From NCBI GenBank assembly GCA_036169595.1, contig CM069765.1, forward strand, positions 3,303,501 through 3,367,500: a stretch of 64,000 bases of DNA, read 5' to 3'. The position numbers were made by a program, and so were the translations under genes. The stretch is from Dictyostelium firmibasis. Taxonomy: Eukaryota > Evosea > Eumycetozoa > Dictyosteliales > Dictyosteliaceae. Shown here piece by piece: positions 37,563-51,119 of the stretch. Position 1 is the first letter of the stretch. Every line of letters starts with the position of its first letter. The notes under the pieces were generated by a model, which had not been told where the DNA came from, did not search any database, and was given only the letters and a program-made list of their open reading frames with translations.

Positions 37563-39256
37563 TTATTTTTTTTTGTTTGTCGTTGTAACATTTTCAATTG
37601 TTTGATTATTTAGTGTAAAATTTTCAAGATCGGGTGAATTTGTTATCCAATTTTTAAATTTAAATTCTTTTAGCTTATTATATTCTTGATAGTATTTTTT
37701 TGATAAATGTTTACAACTATAATAATCACTTTTTCTTTTTTTTTTTTTTTTTTTTTTTTGGAAAATAAATAAAAAGAATTAATATATATATATTTTGGCT
37801 CTCTTAAAATTTTAATAATAAATAATAATAATAATAATATAATAACTACATACAATAATGAATCTATAGAATTATTTTCTTGATTTTCTCCATTTTTTTC
37901 GTTTTCTTTGTCAACATTATTTTTATTTTTAATAATCAACAATAGGTGGTGAAATAATTTAAATAAATTTAATTTACAAATGGATGATCTTTGTGAGATT
38001 GCATTAAAATTTTTTTGATTTGTTCCCATTTTTTTACCATTAATAGCAATAGTTACTTCATGGTGATTGGGGTAACTAAAACTAATTGCTAATCCTGATG
38101 ATGTAGATTTATTTTGTTCATCAGAACTTTGACCAGTTTCTAATAATAACTTTGAAAATGGAAATTGAATATTTGTTGAATAAATTTCAAGATCCGATTT
38201 TAATTTAAAATGTGGTAATATATCTGAGGGTGTTGTTTCTGAAATTGTTGTAGTTATTGATTCAGTTGTTTCTTTTTCTGTTGCGGTTGGTAGTAATCTT
38301 CCAATTAAACCTCTATAAATACTAGAATGATTAAATAAATCACCAATTGTTATACTTGATAAAAAGATTGGATCATTAAAGAAATGTGATAATAATGAAC
38401 CTTGAATACCTAAAACATTCCATCTTGCAATTTTATCACTACATGACATTGATACAGTTGGATCACCTCTACCAGGTTTTACACGTAATACACCAACTTG
38501 ATGATAATCTATTCCCACTAGTTTTTTATCTTCTGGTTCACCAAAAACTGTTTTAGCACCAGTTCTTTGAATATCATCAAATTGATTGCAGTCATTCTCT
38601 TTAATTTTTTTTAATTTTCTTTTACTTTCTTCATCTTCATCTTTATTATCTTTTTCCTCAATTTTCTTTTCTTTTTCATCTTCTTTTTTTTCGGGTTGAG
38701 TTTCTTTTTTAACTGGGAATATTGAACAATCTCCACCTTTATTATTTTTTTTTGTTTCGTTAGATAGTTTTTGGAAAAAAAAAAAAACTCGAAAAAATAT
38801 AAAGAAATATTAATACTAACATGGTGTTTGATTTACATAAAAATGTAAAGAATGACCTTTTTTCAATGAAATGATTGGTAAATTATTATTATTATTATTA
38901 TTCTCAATATTAAATAAAACACTATTATAATCTTTTGATTGGAGTAAATTTAAAATTTCATTATAACAAAACTTTTGAAATGAACGTTTACAAATAATTT
39001 CAGCATGTGAATCATTTAAAACATCTCCTTGACTTGATAACGATGATTTGCCTAAGCATCTATTACCAGTACCTAATGATAATACTTGTTTTATTTCATA
39101 TGATGAAGAAGAGTTTTCTATTACTAATACCAATGTTGCTAAAACAGTCCACTCACCTGGAATTGGTTTTCCTTTTTTTATTAACTTTTTATTAAAAAAG
39201 TCATGACTGAAACTACATATCTTATCTGAAAATTGTTTATCTGATTTCCATGACAT
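37563..39256 (-). CDS. adat1: tRNA-specific adenosine deaminase 1 (ADAT1/Tad1)
   Basis: Deaminates A37 of tRNA-Ala to inosine. Exons 39256-38821 (GTTAGT donor), 38736-37854 (GTATGT donor) and 37728-37563 join in phase (436+883+166 nt = 495 codons). Catalytic elements are H84-A85-E86 (NDSHAEI) and C146 and C149 in TPCGDCSI, with C146 split by intron 1. Further landmarks are [41 protein letters not shown] and a final [14 protein letters not shown]. All are typical of the adenosine-deaminase (ADAR-like) fold. An acidic Lys/Glu-rich insert follows the CGDC motif. A start at 39283 is in frame, but [13 protein letters not shown] fits the family better. Confidence 0.93.
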
Positions 39257-39396
39257 TTTTTTTCTGAAAAATTTCAAAAACAAAACAAATGCAAATTAAA
39301 TCAAAAAAAAAAAAAAAAAATGAAAAAAATTAAACTGAGTGGAAAATTAAAAAATAATAAAATTTTTTTTTTTTTTTATATATATATTTTTTTTTT

Positions 39397-40563
39397 TTAG
39401 TTATCATCTTTAGATTCTTGTTTCTGATGTTGTTGTTTTTGTATTTCTTGTTGTTGTTTTAATTTCTTCCATCTTTGAGCAGCTTCTAATAATTTCAAAG
39501 AGGTTTGAGTTGATTGTTCCTCTTCAGGGAATATGTAATCGAAATATTCTTCAATACCACCACTACCATCACTTCTTCTTTTAATAACTCTTTGAGGAAT
39601 CTTTTTAAGTACTTGATTTAATGATTCTTGATTGCCAAATGTTTGTTCAAATTCTTTCCAACTTTCCAAGAGAAATAGTCTTTCCTCTTTTTCAGAGTTT
39701 GACAATGCTTTATGAGCTTCAATGAAAATCTCTCTAGTTGGTTGATGAATATCATTGGCGGTATCATCTCCTTGTTGTTGTTGTTGTTTATCTTTAATTG
39801 AATGTACAAATTTAATGAAACCGAGCCAAACTTTAACATGGTTAGTTTTCTCTAATAATCTACGATATAATTGTTTAGCATGATCAAATTGTTTTAATTG
39901 AATTTCAGAGTCTATATAATCTTTCCAAATAACTTCGGGTCTATCTAAAGTTGGTTGTTGTACAGCCAATTCAAAGATAGCTCTTGCACGAGTAGTTTCA
40001 CCCAACTCTGTTTCCAATTGAGCGAATTTACACCAAGCATCACAATTGTCTGGCATAATCTCTAGATACTTTTGATAGAGTGTACGTACACGATCGAAAT
40101 TACCCAATTCAATCTCCAAATGAATGTATTGATCGAATATTTTACTCTTTGGATGACGACCAATAGCTTGACCATAGATTGAACGTGCTTTATCTAAACT
40201 TAATTGACGAATTTCAAAGTTTGCATACATAATCCAAATCTTTGAGAATGAAAATTCCTTATGTGGTATTAATTTAATACACTCACTATAGACTGATCTT
40301 GCACGTTCAATATCCTTTGAAATTAACTCCTCAAATAATGCATAGTTTATCCATAAATAAATATAACGTTTCCAATGTTTCTTTTCATTAGTTGGTGGTA
40401 AATTTCCTATTGATCTCTCATAGATTTCTCTAGTTTTTTCAATCTCTCCATTAATCTCCTCCATCTTTAAATAATCAAACCAAATATCATAATTTTTTGA
40501 ATTTTTTTTAATTTCCTTTTATAAAATAAAATAAAAATAAATAAATAGGTTATTATTAATTAA

Positions 40564-40636
<73 letters not shown>

Positions 40637-41706
40637 ATTATTAAAAGAAATGGAATGAAATATATTTTACTTACTTCTTCATATTGAAATCTTTTTTTAC
40701 CTAAAACAACATTCTCAATACCAATTCTATCACCATGTTGTTTTTCAAAGTTTGTAAAAGTATCGAATAAATCTTTTGCTCTATTTTTAGGTACATGATC
40801 AATAGCATATTTATAAATGATTCTTGCTCTCTCGATCTCTTTATATTTCTCTTCAAACTTTGCAAATGCAATAAATAATTGTTCATCATTACCATCCTCA
40901 CCTAAAAATTCAATTGCCCTTTGAAATATAATTCTAGCATTTTCAATATTACCTAATCTTTCTTCAAATTTTGTATATTTTATCCAAGTTTTAATATATG
41001 GATGAACTAATATATCTATTTTTTAAAAAAATTAAAATGTTAGTTATTTATTATTATTATTATTTCAATAATAATAATCAATAATAAAAATCAATAACAT
41101 ACATTTTTCAAAAATTAATCTAGCATTTTCAAATAATTTTAATCTTTGTTCAAATTTTAAATAAGAATTCCAAGCTTGTGGTTCAGGTTTCCATTGCATC
41201 CAACGTTCAAATATTGCACGAGTAGCTGGATAATTACCTAACATATCCTCCATAAATGTGTATTTAAACCAAAGTTGTGAAACTCTTGGTAATAGACAAA
41301 CAGCTCTATCCCAAATATTTCTTGCTAAATTTATATTTTTATTTCTCATCTCCATCTCTGCATATTTAATCCAAACCATTGGAATACGATAATCCACGTC
41401 TAAGAAACGTTCAAAAACTGATCTTGCACGTGTTAGATCTTTTTGTGATTCTTCCCATGTTGCATATTTAATGTAGAATGCCTGTGTCTTTCTATTTCTA
41501 CCAATTAATGATTCATATTGTTGTCTCTTTCTTAATCTATAATCCTCTAATTCTTCTTGATCCGTTATAACCTGTTTTGGTGGTGCTTTTGGTATTGTTT
41601 GTTGATTTTCATGTGCTACTCTTAAAATTTGTTCTGCTGTAACTTGAACTGGTGCTGCTGATTTATTTTTAACTTTTGATGGTCCTCCTGATCTATTTTG
41701 ATTCAT
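39397..41706 (-). CDS. crnkl1: Splicing factor Crooked neck-like (CRNKL1/Clf1)
   Basis: HAT-repeat scaffold of the Prp19-associated (NTC) spliceosome complex. Exons 41706-41103, 41015-40675 and 40515-39397 join in phase (604+341+1119 nt = 688 codons, 687 residues). About a dozen HAT repeats run through the protein, visible as W-x2-Y/F...E...ARxIF/VxER patterns (AFYIKYATWEESQKDLTRARSVFERFL, IWDRAVCLLPRVSQLWFKY and similar). The C-terminus holds the conserved LLEAAQRWKK. Intron 2 contains an approximately 75-bp (TAT)n tract (40560-40634). Co-oriented with adat1, whose start lies 140 bp downstream of this stop. Confidence 0.95.
40560..40634 (-). repeat. (TAT)n tract in crnkl1 intron 2
   Basis: About 25 trinucleotides within the intron 40516-40674. 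Confidence 0.9.
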
Positions 41707-41969
41707 TTTTTTTTTTTTTATACAAATTGTATAATTTATTCGTTATATAATTTCAAAAAAAAAAAAAAATTAAAAATAAAAAATGAAAATAAAAAAAAAA
41801 AAGAAAAATGGTGAAAATGAAAAAAAAAAAAAAAAAAAAAAATTAAAATTAAAAAATTCAATGGATAAAAAAAATTTCCACAATAGGATAATGGGAACAA
41901 GCTATACACAACTCCTTAAGATCTTTTTTTTTTAAAAAAAAAATTTTTATTTTTATTTATTTTTAAAAA

Positions 41970-43937
<1,968 letters not shown>

Positions 43938-43947
43938 TTTTAATTTA

Positions 43948-43978
<31 letters not shown>

Positions 43979-44775
43979 TAAAAAAAATAAAAAAAAGATT
44001 TCGATTAAATTAAGCCTTTCTAAAAAAAAAGGTTTATTTGAAAAAAAAATAATAAAAAAAATAAAGAAATAAATAAAAAAACTAGACTTTTATATTTTTA
44101 ATTTAAATTTTAAATTAAGTTTTTTTTTTTTATTAAAACAGATAAAGCTATCTCTTCATTAAATTTTCACGAAAATTTGAATTTTTTTTTTTTTTTTTTG
44201 CAAACATCAAAATTTGTTTTCATTTTGTTCGGTGAGAAAAAAAAACGAAAAAAAATTTAATTTTTTTTTTAATTTTTTTTGCTTTTCTTTTTTTTTTTGT
44301 GTGTTTTGTTTTTAGTGTGAGAAAAAGATAAATAAAAAAAAGTTTAAAGTTTTTTTTTTTTTAAAACCCTCAATTATCAATTAACTAAAGTTTCAAAGTG
44401 CAAATATTTTTATAATCCATATAAAAATAATTTTAATATTATAATAATTCATATATGTTTTTATTATCTATAAATAAAGCAATAAGAAAAAAGAAAATTA
44501 AAACAACTAAATAAAATAAATAATTAATAATAAGTAATAAAGTGTAAAGTTTTATTTTTATTAATTTTAAATCATACATGTGGTCATATATATGACATAT
44601 ACATATAATAAATATATTCACATTTAATCATAAAGAAATAAATAATTATAATTACCATGATATACAAATATTAAATTTAAACTTTTTTTTTTTTTCTCAA
44701 TAAAAAAAAACAAAACAAAATAAAAATAAAATAAAAAACAAAAAAAATTAAATAGAATTAATTTAAAAACAAAAA
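43938..44775. other. Divergent intergenic region, glycosyltransferase / eif5b
   Basis: 838 bp of A/T-rich DNA with promoter-like T runs (44090-44300). No coding region. The short open frame at 44439-44621 minus is not supported. Confidence 0.8.
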
Positions 44776-47700
44776 ATGGGTCCAAAACAAAGAGTTAGAA
44801 AAGATAATTATTGGGATAGCGGTGAAGCTGATAAAGATCGTGAAGATGCAGAAAAACTTCATAATCCACAATCAGATAGTGATGACAATGTTCCAATTAC
44901 AAAGAAACCAACATCTAAATTTGCACCAGTAGATGACACATCCTCTGAATCAGAGGAATCATCATCGGAAGAGGATGTTAAAAAGAAACCATCAAAACCA
45001 GCTGCCAAACAATCAAAAAAAGCAGCACCAGCAACTAGCAACAATAAAAAAAAAGCAGTTGTTGAATCATCATCAGAGGAGAGTGAATCATCAGAGGAAT
45101 CATCAGAAGAGGATGTTAAAAAGAAACCATCAAAACCAGCAGCTAAACAATCTAAAAAAGTAGCACCAACAAACAACAATAAAAAGAAAGCAGTTGTAGA
45201 ATCATCATCAGAAGAGAGTGAATCAGAGGAAAGCGAATCATCAGAGGAGGATGTTAAAAAGAAACCATCCAAACCAGCTGCCAAACAAAACAAGAAAGCA
45301 CCTGCTAAAAAAGCAGCTGCTGTTGAATCATCATCAGAGGAAGAGGAGAGTGAGTCTGAGGAATCTTCAGAGGAGGAGAAACCATCAAAACCAACACAAA
45401 ACAACAACAGCAAGAAAAACAACGCTAAAAAACCAGCTGCAAAACCACAAGCAAAACAAGCCAAAAAACCAGCAGCAGCACCAAAGAAACCAGAAGAACC
45501 AGAGGTGTTGAGTGGATTTTTATTAAAACAAAGACAAGAGGAGGAGAGAATTGCACGTGAAAAAGAGGAGAAACGTATCAGAGAAGAGGAGGAGAAAAAA
45601 CGTGCTGCAGAACAAAAGATCATTGACGATGAGAAAGCAAAAATCAAAGCAATTGAAAACTCTAAAAAGAGAGCAGAAAAGAAAGAGAAACAAGCTGGCG
45701 CCGCCGCTGAAGCTGATAGAATGGCCAAATTGGCAAAATTAGGTGTAAACATTGCAGCAGTCGGTGAAAAGAAAGAAAAAGCATCAAACAAAAACAAAAA
45801 CAACAAAAAACAAACCAACACCCAAGTATCAAATATCGCAGAATCAGTTGAGAAATTAAAGATTGACGAACCATTGGAACCAAAGGAAGAGGTTGTTGAA
45901 GTTATGGATAGTTGGGATAATGATGATTATGAAACCGTTGAGGAGATTCAAAAGAAGAAAGAAGAAGAAGCCAAGAGAAAGGAGGAAGAGGAAGAAGCAA
46001 TCAGATTAGCAGCAAAGGAAGAGAAAAAGAAAGCTAAAGCTGCCGCCGCCGCAGCAGCAGCATCACTCATTCCAACTACAGATCCAACCACTACTTTTGC
46101 AGATAAACAGTATCGTTCACCAATCATTTGTATTTTAGGTCACGTTGATACAGGTAAGACAAGTCTTTTGGATAAAATTCGTAACACCAACGTTCAAGGT
46201 GGTGAGGCACGTGGTATTACACAACAAATCGGTGCCTCTTTCATTCCAGTCGAAGCAATTAAAGAACAAACCAAATCATTTGCAGAGAAGATTAAAATGG
46301 ACTTCAAATTGCCAGGTCTCTTACTCATTGATACACCAGGTCATGAGTCTTTCAACAATTTACGTTCGAGAGGTTCAGGTCTTTGTGATTTGGCCATTTT
46401 AGTCATTGATATTATGCATGGTTTAGAGGCTCAAACTTTAGAGTCCATCAATCTTTTACGTATGAGAAAGACACCATTCATTGTCGCCTTGAATAAGGTC
46501 GATAGAATTTACGATTGGAAACCATGTGTAAACACTGACTTTAAAGAAGCCTATAAGGTTCAATCCAAATCTGCCGCTCAAGAGTTTGATTACAAAGTAA
46601 AGGATACCATCGCTGCATTGGCCGGTCAAGAATTGAATGCTGAGCTCTACTGGCGTAATAAAGATCACAGAAAATATGTTTCACTTGTACCAACATCTGC
46701 TCACACTGGTGAAGGTATTTCTGATTTAATGTTGGTCGTTATGCAATTGATGCAAAAGTTAATGCTTGATAAAGTCGAGTTCACCAATCAACTTCAATGT
46801 ACATTATTAGAGGTTAAAGTTATCGAAGGTTTTGGTACAACCATTGATGTCGTTTTAGTAAATGGTACTTTGAATGAAGGTGACAAGATCGTCGTATCCG
46901 GTTTTAATGGTCCCATTGAAACTTCGATTCGTTCTTTGCTCACACCACCGCCACTTCGTGAATCTCGTGTCAAATCAACCTTCATCAATCATAAGAGTAT
47001 TCGTGCCGCTATGGGTATTAAAATCGTTGCACCAGGTCTTGAAAAAGCAGTTCCAGGTACATCACTTCATGTCGTTGGTCCAAACGATGATATAGAGAAA
47101 ATCAGAGCTGAAGCTAAACGTGAAGTCGACTCTGTACTCAATGATGTTGAAACCTCGGGTATCGGTGTGTCTGTTCAAGCCTCAACTCTTGGTTCTTTAG
47201 AGGCCTTTTTAAATTTCCTAAAGAAGATCAAGGTTCCAGTAGCCAATGTTGCCATTGGTCCAGTTCACAAAAAACACGTTATGAACACCAGTATCATGTT
47301 AGATAAGGATCCAAAATACGCTATCCTCTTGGCATTCGATGTAAAGATTGAAGAGTCTGCTCTCCATGCTGCCAATGAAATGAAAGTTCAAATTCTCTCT
47401 GATGAGACCATTTATTTGTTTGAAGAGAAACTCAAGAAACATTTTGGTGCCATCAAAGAGAAACTTCGTGCTGAAAGTGCCAGTATTTGTGTTTGGCCAT
47501 GTATTTTGGAGGTTACCAATGTTTTCAGAAATTCAAATCCAATTCTTGTTGGTGTTCGTGTCAAAGAAGGTACCCTCCGTATTGGTACTCCAATTTGTGT
47601 TCCAGAATCAAATTGTGCCGACGTTGGTAAAGTCATCGGTATTAAACTCAATGAAAAAGATGTTGTCCTCGCCAAAAAAGATGATGTCGTCTCTGTTGCC

Positions 47701-47877
47701 ATCGATGATACCAACACTAAAACCACCATCTTCAGACATTTCGATGATAAGAAACAATGGATGTCTAAAATCACTCGTGAATCTTTGGATGCTCTCAAAG
47801 AAGGTTGGTCTGAAGATTTAACAAAACAAGATGTTCAATTATTAAAATTCATGAAAACTGTTTATAAAATTCAATAA
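44776..47877 (+). CDS. eif5b: Translation initiation factor eIF5B
   Basis: GTPase that joins the 60S subunit in the last step of initiation. Single exon, 1033 residues. The N-terminal 430 residues are charged: Ser/Glu clusters alternating with VKKKPSKPAAKQ repeats, then a long Glu/Lys/Arg helix. The G domain has GHVDTGKT (455-462), DTPGH (from 519) and NKVD (from 573). It is followed by the beta-barrel domain II, the IF2-type domain III (SVQASTLGSLEAF) and domain IV. The final helix ends QDVQLLKFMKTVYKIQ, where eIF1A docks in other species. Codons in the G domain are C-richer than flanking genes, in line with high expression. Confidence 0.96.
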   Translation: MGPKQRVRKDNYWDSGEADKDREDAEKLHNPQSDSDDNVPITKKPTSKFAPVDDTSSESEESSSEEDVKKKPSKPAAKQSKKAAPATSNNKKKAVVESSSEESESSEESSEEDVKKKPSKPAAKQSKKVAPTNNNKKKAVVESSSEESESEESESSEEDVKKKPSKPAAKQNKKAPAKKAAAVESSSEEEESESEESSEEEKPSKPTQNNNSKKNNAKKPAAKPQAKQAKKPAAAPKKPEEPEVLSGFLLKQRQEEERIAREKEEKRIREEEEKKRAAEQKIIDDEKAKIKAIENSKKRAEKKEKQAGAAAEADRMAKLAKLGVNIAAVGEKKEKASNKNKNNKKQTNTQVSNIAESVEKLKIDEPLEPKEEVVEVMDSWDNDDYETVEEIQKKKEEEAKRKEEEEEAIRLAAKEEKKKAKAAAAAAAASLIPTTDPTTTFADKQYRSPIICILGHVDTGKTSLLDKIRNTNVQGGEARGITQQIGASFIPVEAIKEQTKSFAEKIKMDFKLPGLLLIDTPGHESFNNLRSRGSGLCDLAILVIDIMHGLEAQTLESINLLRMRKTPFIVALNKVDRIYDWKPCVNTDFKEAYKVQSKSAAQEFDYKVKDTIAALAGQELNAELYWRNKDHRKYVSLVPTSAHTGEGISDLMLVVMQLMQKLMLDKVEFTNQLQCTLLEVKVIEGFGTTIDVVLVNGTLNEGDKIVVSGFNGPIETSIRSLLTPPPLRESRVKSTFINHKSIRAAMGIKIVAPGLEKAVPGTSLHVVGPNDDIEKIRAEAKREVDSVLNDVETSGIGVSVQASTLGSLEAFLNFLKKIKVPVANVAIGPVHKKHVMNTSIMLDKDPKYAILLAFDVKIEESALHAANEMKVQILSDETIYLFEEKLKKHFGAIKEKLRAESASICVWPCILEVTNVFRNSNPILVGVRVKEGTLRIGTPICVPESNCADVGKVIGIKLNEKDVVLAKKDDVVSVAIDDTNTKTTIFRHFDDKKQWMSKITRESLDALKEGWSEDLTKQDVQLLKFMKTVYKIQ
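44960..45400 (+). repeat. Imperfect internal repeats in the eif5b N-terminus
   Basis: Three to four copies of an approximately 110-bp unit encode Ser/Glu clusters followed by DVKKKPSKPAAKQ. The antisense frame is open for 320 codons only because of this composition. Confidence 0.75.
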
Positions 47878-49048
47878 ATTAAAGTATAAAAGTTTTAAAT
47901 AATAATAATTGATAGAAATAATAATAATAATAAATATTAAATTATTTGTTTTACCTTAATAGTTTACAGTAAAGGATCATCTTAATTTAGGATATGTGTC
48001 TTTAATTTTAAAGAAAATGAGTAATATTTATTTCTTTTTAATTTCGGTGGATATATTTATAGTTATTCCCTTTACCAAGCAAGAAAAATTTTTTATTTAT
48101 AAAAAGTGAGGATATTAAATATATAATTATTTTAATTTTACAATCAATTCTGTGCCAATGGAGCTGGTGCTGATTCTGGTGCTGTCGTTTCTAGTTCTGC
48201 TGCTCCTGGTGTTGTTGGTACTGTTGGTGCTGTTGGTTCCACTCGCCAATTAGTATATTTTAATGATCAACTTTATTTATAATTACAATATTTAAAAAGT
48301 TGTATTTGAAGGATGTAAATCACAGTTGAAGTCGATGAGATATTTGAACAATTTGAGTTACCAACCGTTACCAATATTATTATTTAATGATGAACTCAAA
48401 CTATACACCACAACGATGAGGAGTTAGATGCTATTGATGATATTGATAGTTACTTTTATAAATTTTATTGTATTATTTTCAAAAAAACCTATTTATTTTT
48501 TATTTTTTATTTAATTGAAATAATTAGTTTTTTATTTTATTTTATTTTAATGATTTTATTATTTTACATAATATTATTTATTTTGTTTGGATGAGTGGTA
48601 ATATATGAAAATAAAGTAAAAGTATGATTTATTAAAAGAAAATTTTTTTTTTTAATTCAGAAAATTTAAAAAATGAATGCATTATTAATTTATTAAAAAT
48701 AATTATTATTATTAGGCTTACTTTAATGCCATATATATAATAATAAAAAAATAAAAAAGTTGATTTTTTAAAAAAGATACAAAATATTAAAAAAATTCAT
48801 AACAAAAATTTCCTTTTTTATTTTATTTTTTATTTTATTATGTTTTTTTCAAATTATGACAACTTTAATTATAGTATTTTTAAAAATTATTTTATAAATT
48901 ATGAATTTGTTTTTTATTTTTAAATTTGTTTTTTTTTCCAAATAACCAAAACAGTCTCTTTTTATTTTTTAAACAAATAAAAAAAAAAATATAATGTTAA
49001 CAAAAACTTTTTTTTTTCTCATATATTGTAATTTTATTGGTTGTTAAG
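47878..49048. other. Gene-poor region downstream of eif5b
   Basis: About 1.2 kb without an intact gene. It contains the coding-like relic at 48140-48480 and otherwise A/T-rich DNA. Confidence 0.7.
48140..48480 (+). pseudogene. Decayed coding fragment, Ala/Gly/Val-rich then charged
   Basis: At 48151-48282 one frame reads CANGAGADSGAVVSSSAAPG and stops at TAA. From 48302 to 48427 another frame reads with protein-like composition (LNNLSYQPLPILLFNDELKLY) to TAG. A third frame near 48400-48470 reads NDEELDAIDDIDSYF. G/C content is raised relative to the surroundings. No start codon or splice pattern links the pieces, so I read it as a gene remnant with frameshifts. Family not recognised. Confidence 0.35.
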
Positions 49049-49396
49049 GTTCAAAGAGCCATTGAAAACTTGGGTGATAAATGTTTTTATACATCAGAGT
49101 GATTCATTGGTAGTCTATGTTCGCGTGATGGTGTTTGTATTTCAAGATATTCAAAGAAATTATAATCCTATTATTTTAAAATATAATTTTAATAAATATT
49201 ATTTTTTTTTTTATAATAGTGTGAAACATTTTAGAGGCTTTATAAATCGGATGGTACTTTTAATTATTATGAGGATTATCATAGATGTGTTTCTATTAAA
49301 TATTCAAACACAACTAATTGTATCGAGGATATGGAATAAGAATTTTGTAATAGTGTAACCAATATTTGTTATCCAACAAAGAAATTAACTAATTAG
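49049..49396 (+). pseudogene. Cysteine-rich gene relic with in-frame stops
   Basis: From 49049 a frame reads VQRAIENLGDKCFYTSE, hits TGA, then continues FIGSLCSRDGVCISRYSKK. After an A/T-rich stretch ending in AG, a frame from 49220 reads CETF, TAG, RLYKSDGTFNYYEDYHRC, then TNCIEDME, TAA, EFCNSVTNICYPTKK to a final TAG at 49394-49396. Regular cysteine spacing (C-x6-C type) suggests a formerly secreted small protein. At least three internal stops argue against function. Confidence 0.55.
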
Positions 49397-49577
49397 TGTA
49401 AATATTTGAAAATTATTACAATTAATTCTTTAAATTCTTATATTATTTAACTTTAAAATTTTAATAATAAATTTAATTAATTTTTTTGATTCATAACATG
49501 TTATAAAACTATTTTGTTGTGATTTTTTTTTTTTCTTTTGGAAAGATATAGATATTTTACAATTTTATTACTACCAT

Positions 49578-49604
49578 TATTATTATTATTAATTATTATT
49601 ATTA

Positions 49605-49635
<31 letters not shown>

Positions 49636-49716
49636 ATTATTAATTATTATTAGTTATTATTAATTATTATTATTAATTATTATTATTATTATTATTAATT
49701 ATTATTATTATTATTA
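49578..49716. repeat. (TTA)n/(TTAA) degenerate trinucleotide tract
   Basis: Alternating ATTATT and TTAATTA units fill the 3' flank of the secreted-protein gene. Confidence 0.85.
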
Positions 49717-50134
49717 AAAACACGTTAATAATGTATAATGCATTGGCCCAATGAGTGTGCATTGGTTACATCCAATTGTATATGCAACTGATGCTGGTTG
49801 TTGACACTCCAAATCTGTAAATAATTGAACAGAAATTGATGATTGATATGCATGGATAAAATTGTAAATTGGCAATCTTGTACACACATCAGATGTAGGG
49901 TGGCAACCTTTATTTATATAATCAATTAATCAGGAATGTGATCAAGAAATAAAAAAAAGAAAAAAAAATCTTATTTATGTGGACATCCTTACCTGTGGTT
50001 GTATTAAAGGATACCGATGAGCCACTGCAATCGTTAGTGCATGTAACTTGAATCTCCAATTCCAAAGATGATGTAAATTTAAAACATAATAATATTGAAA
50101 TTAATGCCAAAAAAAAGAATACATTTGATTTCAT
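49714..50134 (-). CDS. Small secreted cysteine-containing protein, 111 residues
   Basis: Exons 50134-49993 and 49907-49714 join in phase (142+194 nt = 112 codons) through a GTAAGG donor and AAAG acceptor. Residues 1-22 form a clear signal peptide (MKSNVFFFLALISILLCF). The mature part has seven cysteines, including CTNDC and CNQC, and GCHPTSDVC right after the junction, suggesting disulfides. No membrane anchor. It resembles the many small secreted Dictyostelium proteins of unknown function. A decayed cysteine-rich relic lies 0.3 kb beyond its 3' end on the other strand. Confidence 0.75.
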
Positions 50135-50423
50135 TTATTGTTAATTGAGAGCATTGAAAAAAATGGTCAAAAATTGTAAATGAAAAAAAAAAAAATTTTT
50201 AAAAAAATAAAATTTTGGTCAAAAAAAAAAAAAAAAAAAAAAATTGCTTCCAAAACTCGATTTCCATTTCAATTATTTTTTAATTTTGTGTGTGCAAAAA
50301 AAAACAAAACTTTTTTTTTTATTTTTTTTTTTATTTGTTTAAAAGTTGACTAATGATACAATTATTATTAATGTTATTACTATAATAATTAAAATATATT
50401 ATATATATATTTATATTTTTTTC

Positions 50424-50454
<31 letters not shown>

Positions 50455-50493
50455 CTCAAATTTTTGAGATATTAACAAATGCCAATAGTAGTA
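50135..50493. other. Upstream region of the secreted-protein gene
   Basis: 359 bp, A/T-rich, with A and T runs. It includes the promoter of the minus-strand secreted gene and the 3' flank of the small orphan. Nothing else is seen. Confidence 0.75.
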
Positions 50494-50920
50494 TTAATCC
50501 CCAATGTAATATTTACTCTTTTCTTCATTCGCTTTATTGAGAGAATTATCTTGGTCACATTCATTTTGAAATATTTTTTGATTGAAATCATTAATTGACA
50601 CACCAACCATTTTTAAATATTTATTTAATTTACTTGCCAACTCTTTTATATCATTTTTTAAATTATCTCTTTCAACTTGTGTGATATCAGTTTTACTAAG
50701 AACATTAGCAGTGATAGATATTTCTTTACATATTTCATGTATCTAGATTTTTTTTAATTTTTTTTTTTTTATTTTTTTTTTTAAAAAAAAAGAATAAATA
50801 GTTAATATTATTCTTATTTTTTTATTATTATTTATTATTATTATTATTATTAATTTAATATCTTACATTATTCCAAATTATATTTACAATTAACTCATTA
50901 TCAGTTTCATTATTGATCAT
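50494..50920 (-). CDS. Small orphan two-exon gene, 100 residues
   Basis: Exon 1 (50920-50867) and exon 2 (50742-50494) join in phase (18+83 codons) through a GTAAGA donor and CTAG acceptor. The product begins MINNETDNELIVNIIWNN. It is mostly helical with a charged segment around VERDNLKNDIKELASKLNKYL, and ends SKYYIGD. No signal peptide or membrane segment. Size and helix pattern would fit a small subunit of a larger complex, but I recognise no family. Codon use and clean splicing support it as a real gene although no exon exceeds 250 bases. Confidence 0.65.
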
Positions 50921-50941
50921 TTTAAAGTTGTTTAATACTAT

Positions 50942-50978
<37 letters not shown>

Positions 50979-51079
50979 AAATAAAAAAAGGAAAAAAAAA
51001 AAAAAAGTTTCTTTACTAAAAAATACCTTTTTTTTTTTTTACTTTTTTTTCCCTTTTAATTTTTTTTCTATTTATTTTT

Positions 51080-51119
<40 letters not shown>

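Noticed and set aside
44859-45821. Antisense open frame of 320 codons opposite eif5b
   Set aside because: It mirrors the Lys/Glu/Ser repeats of eIF5B, giving Phe/Ser/Leu-rich sequence without any domain.
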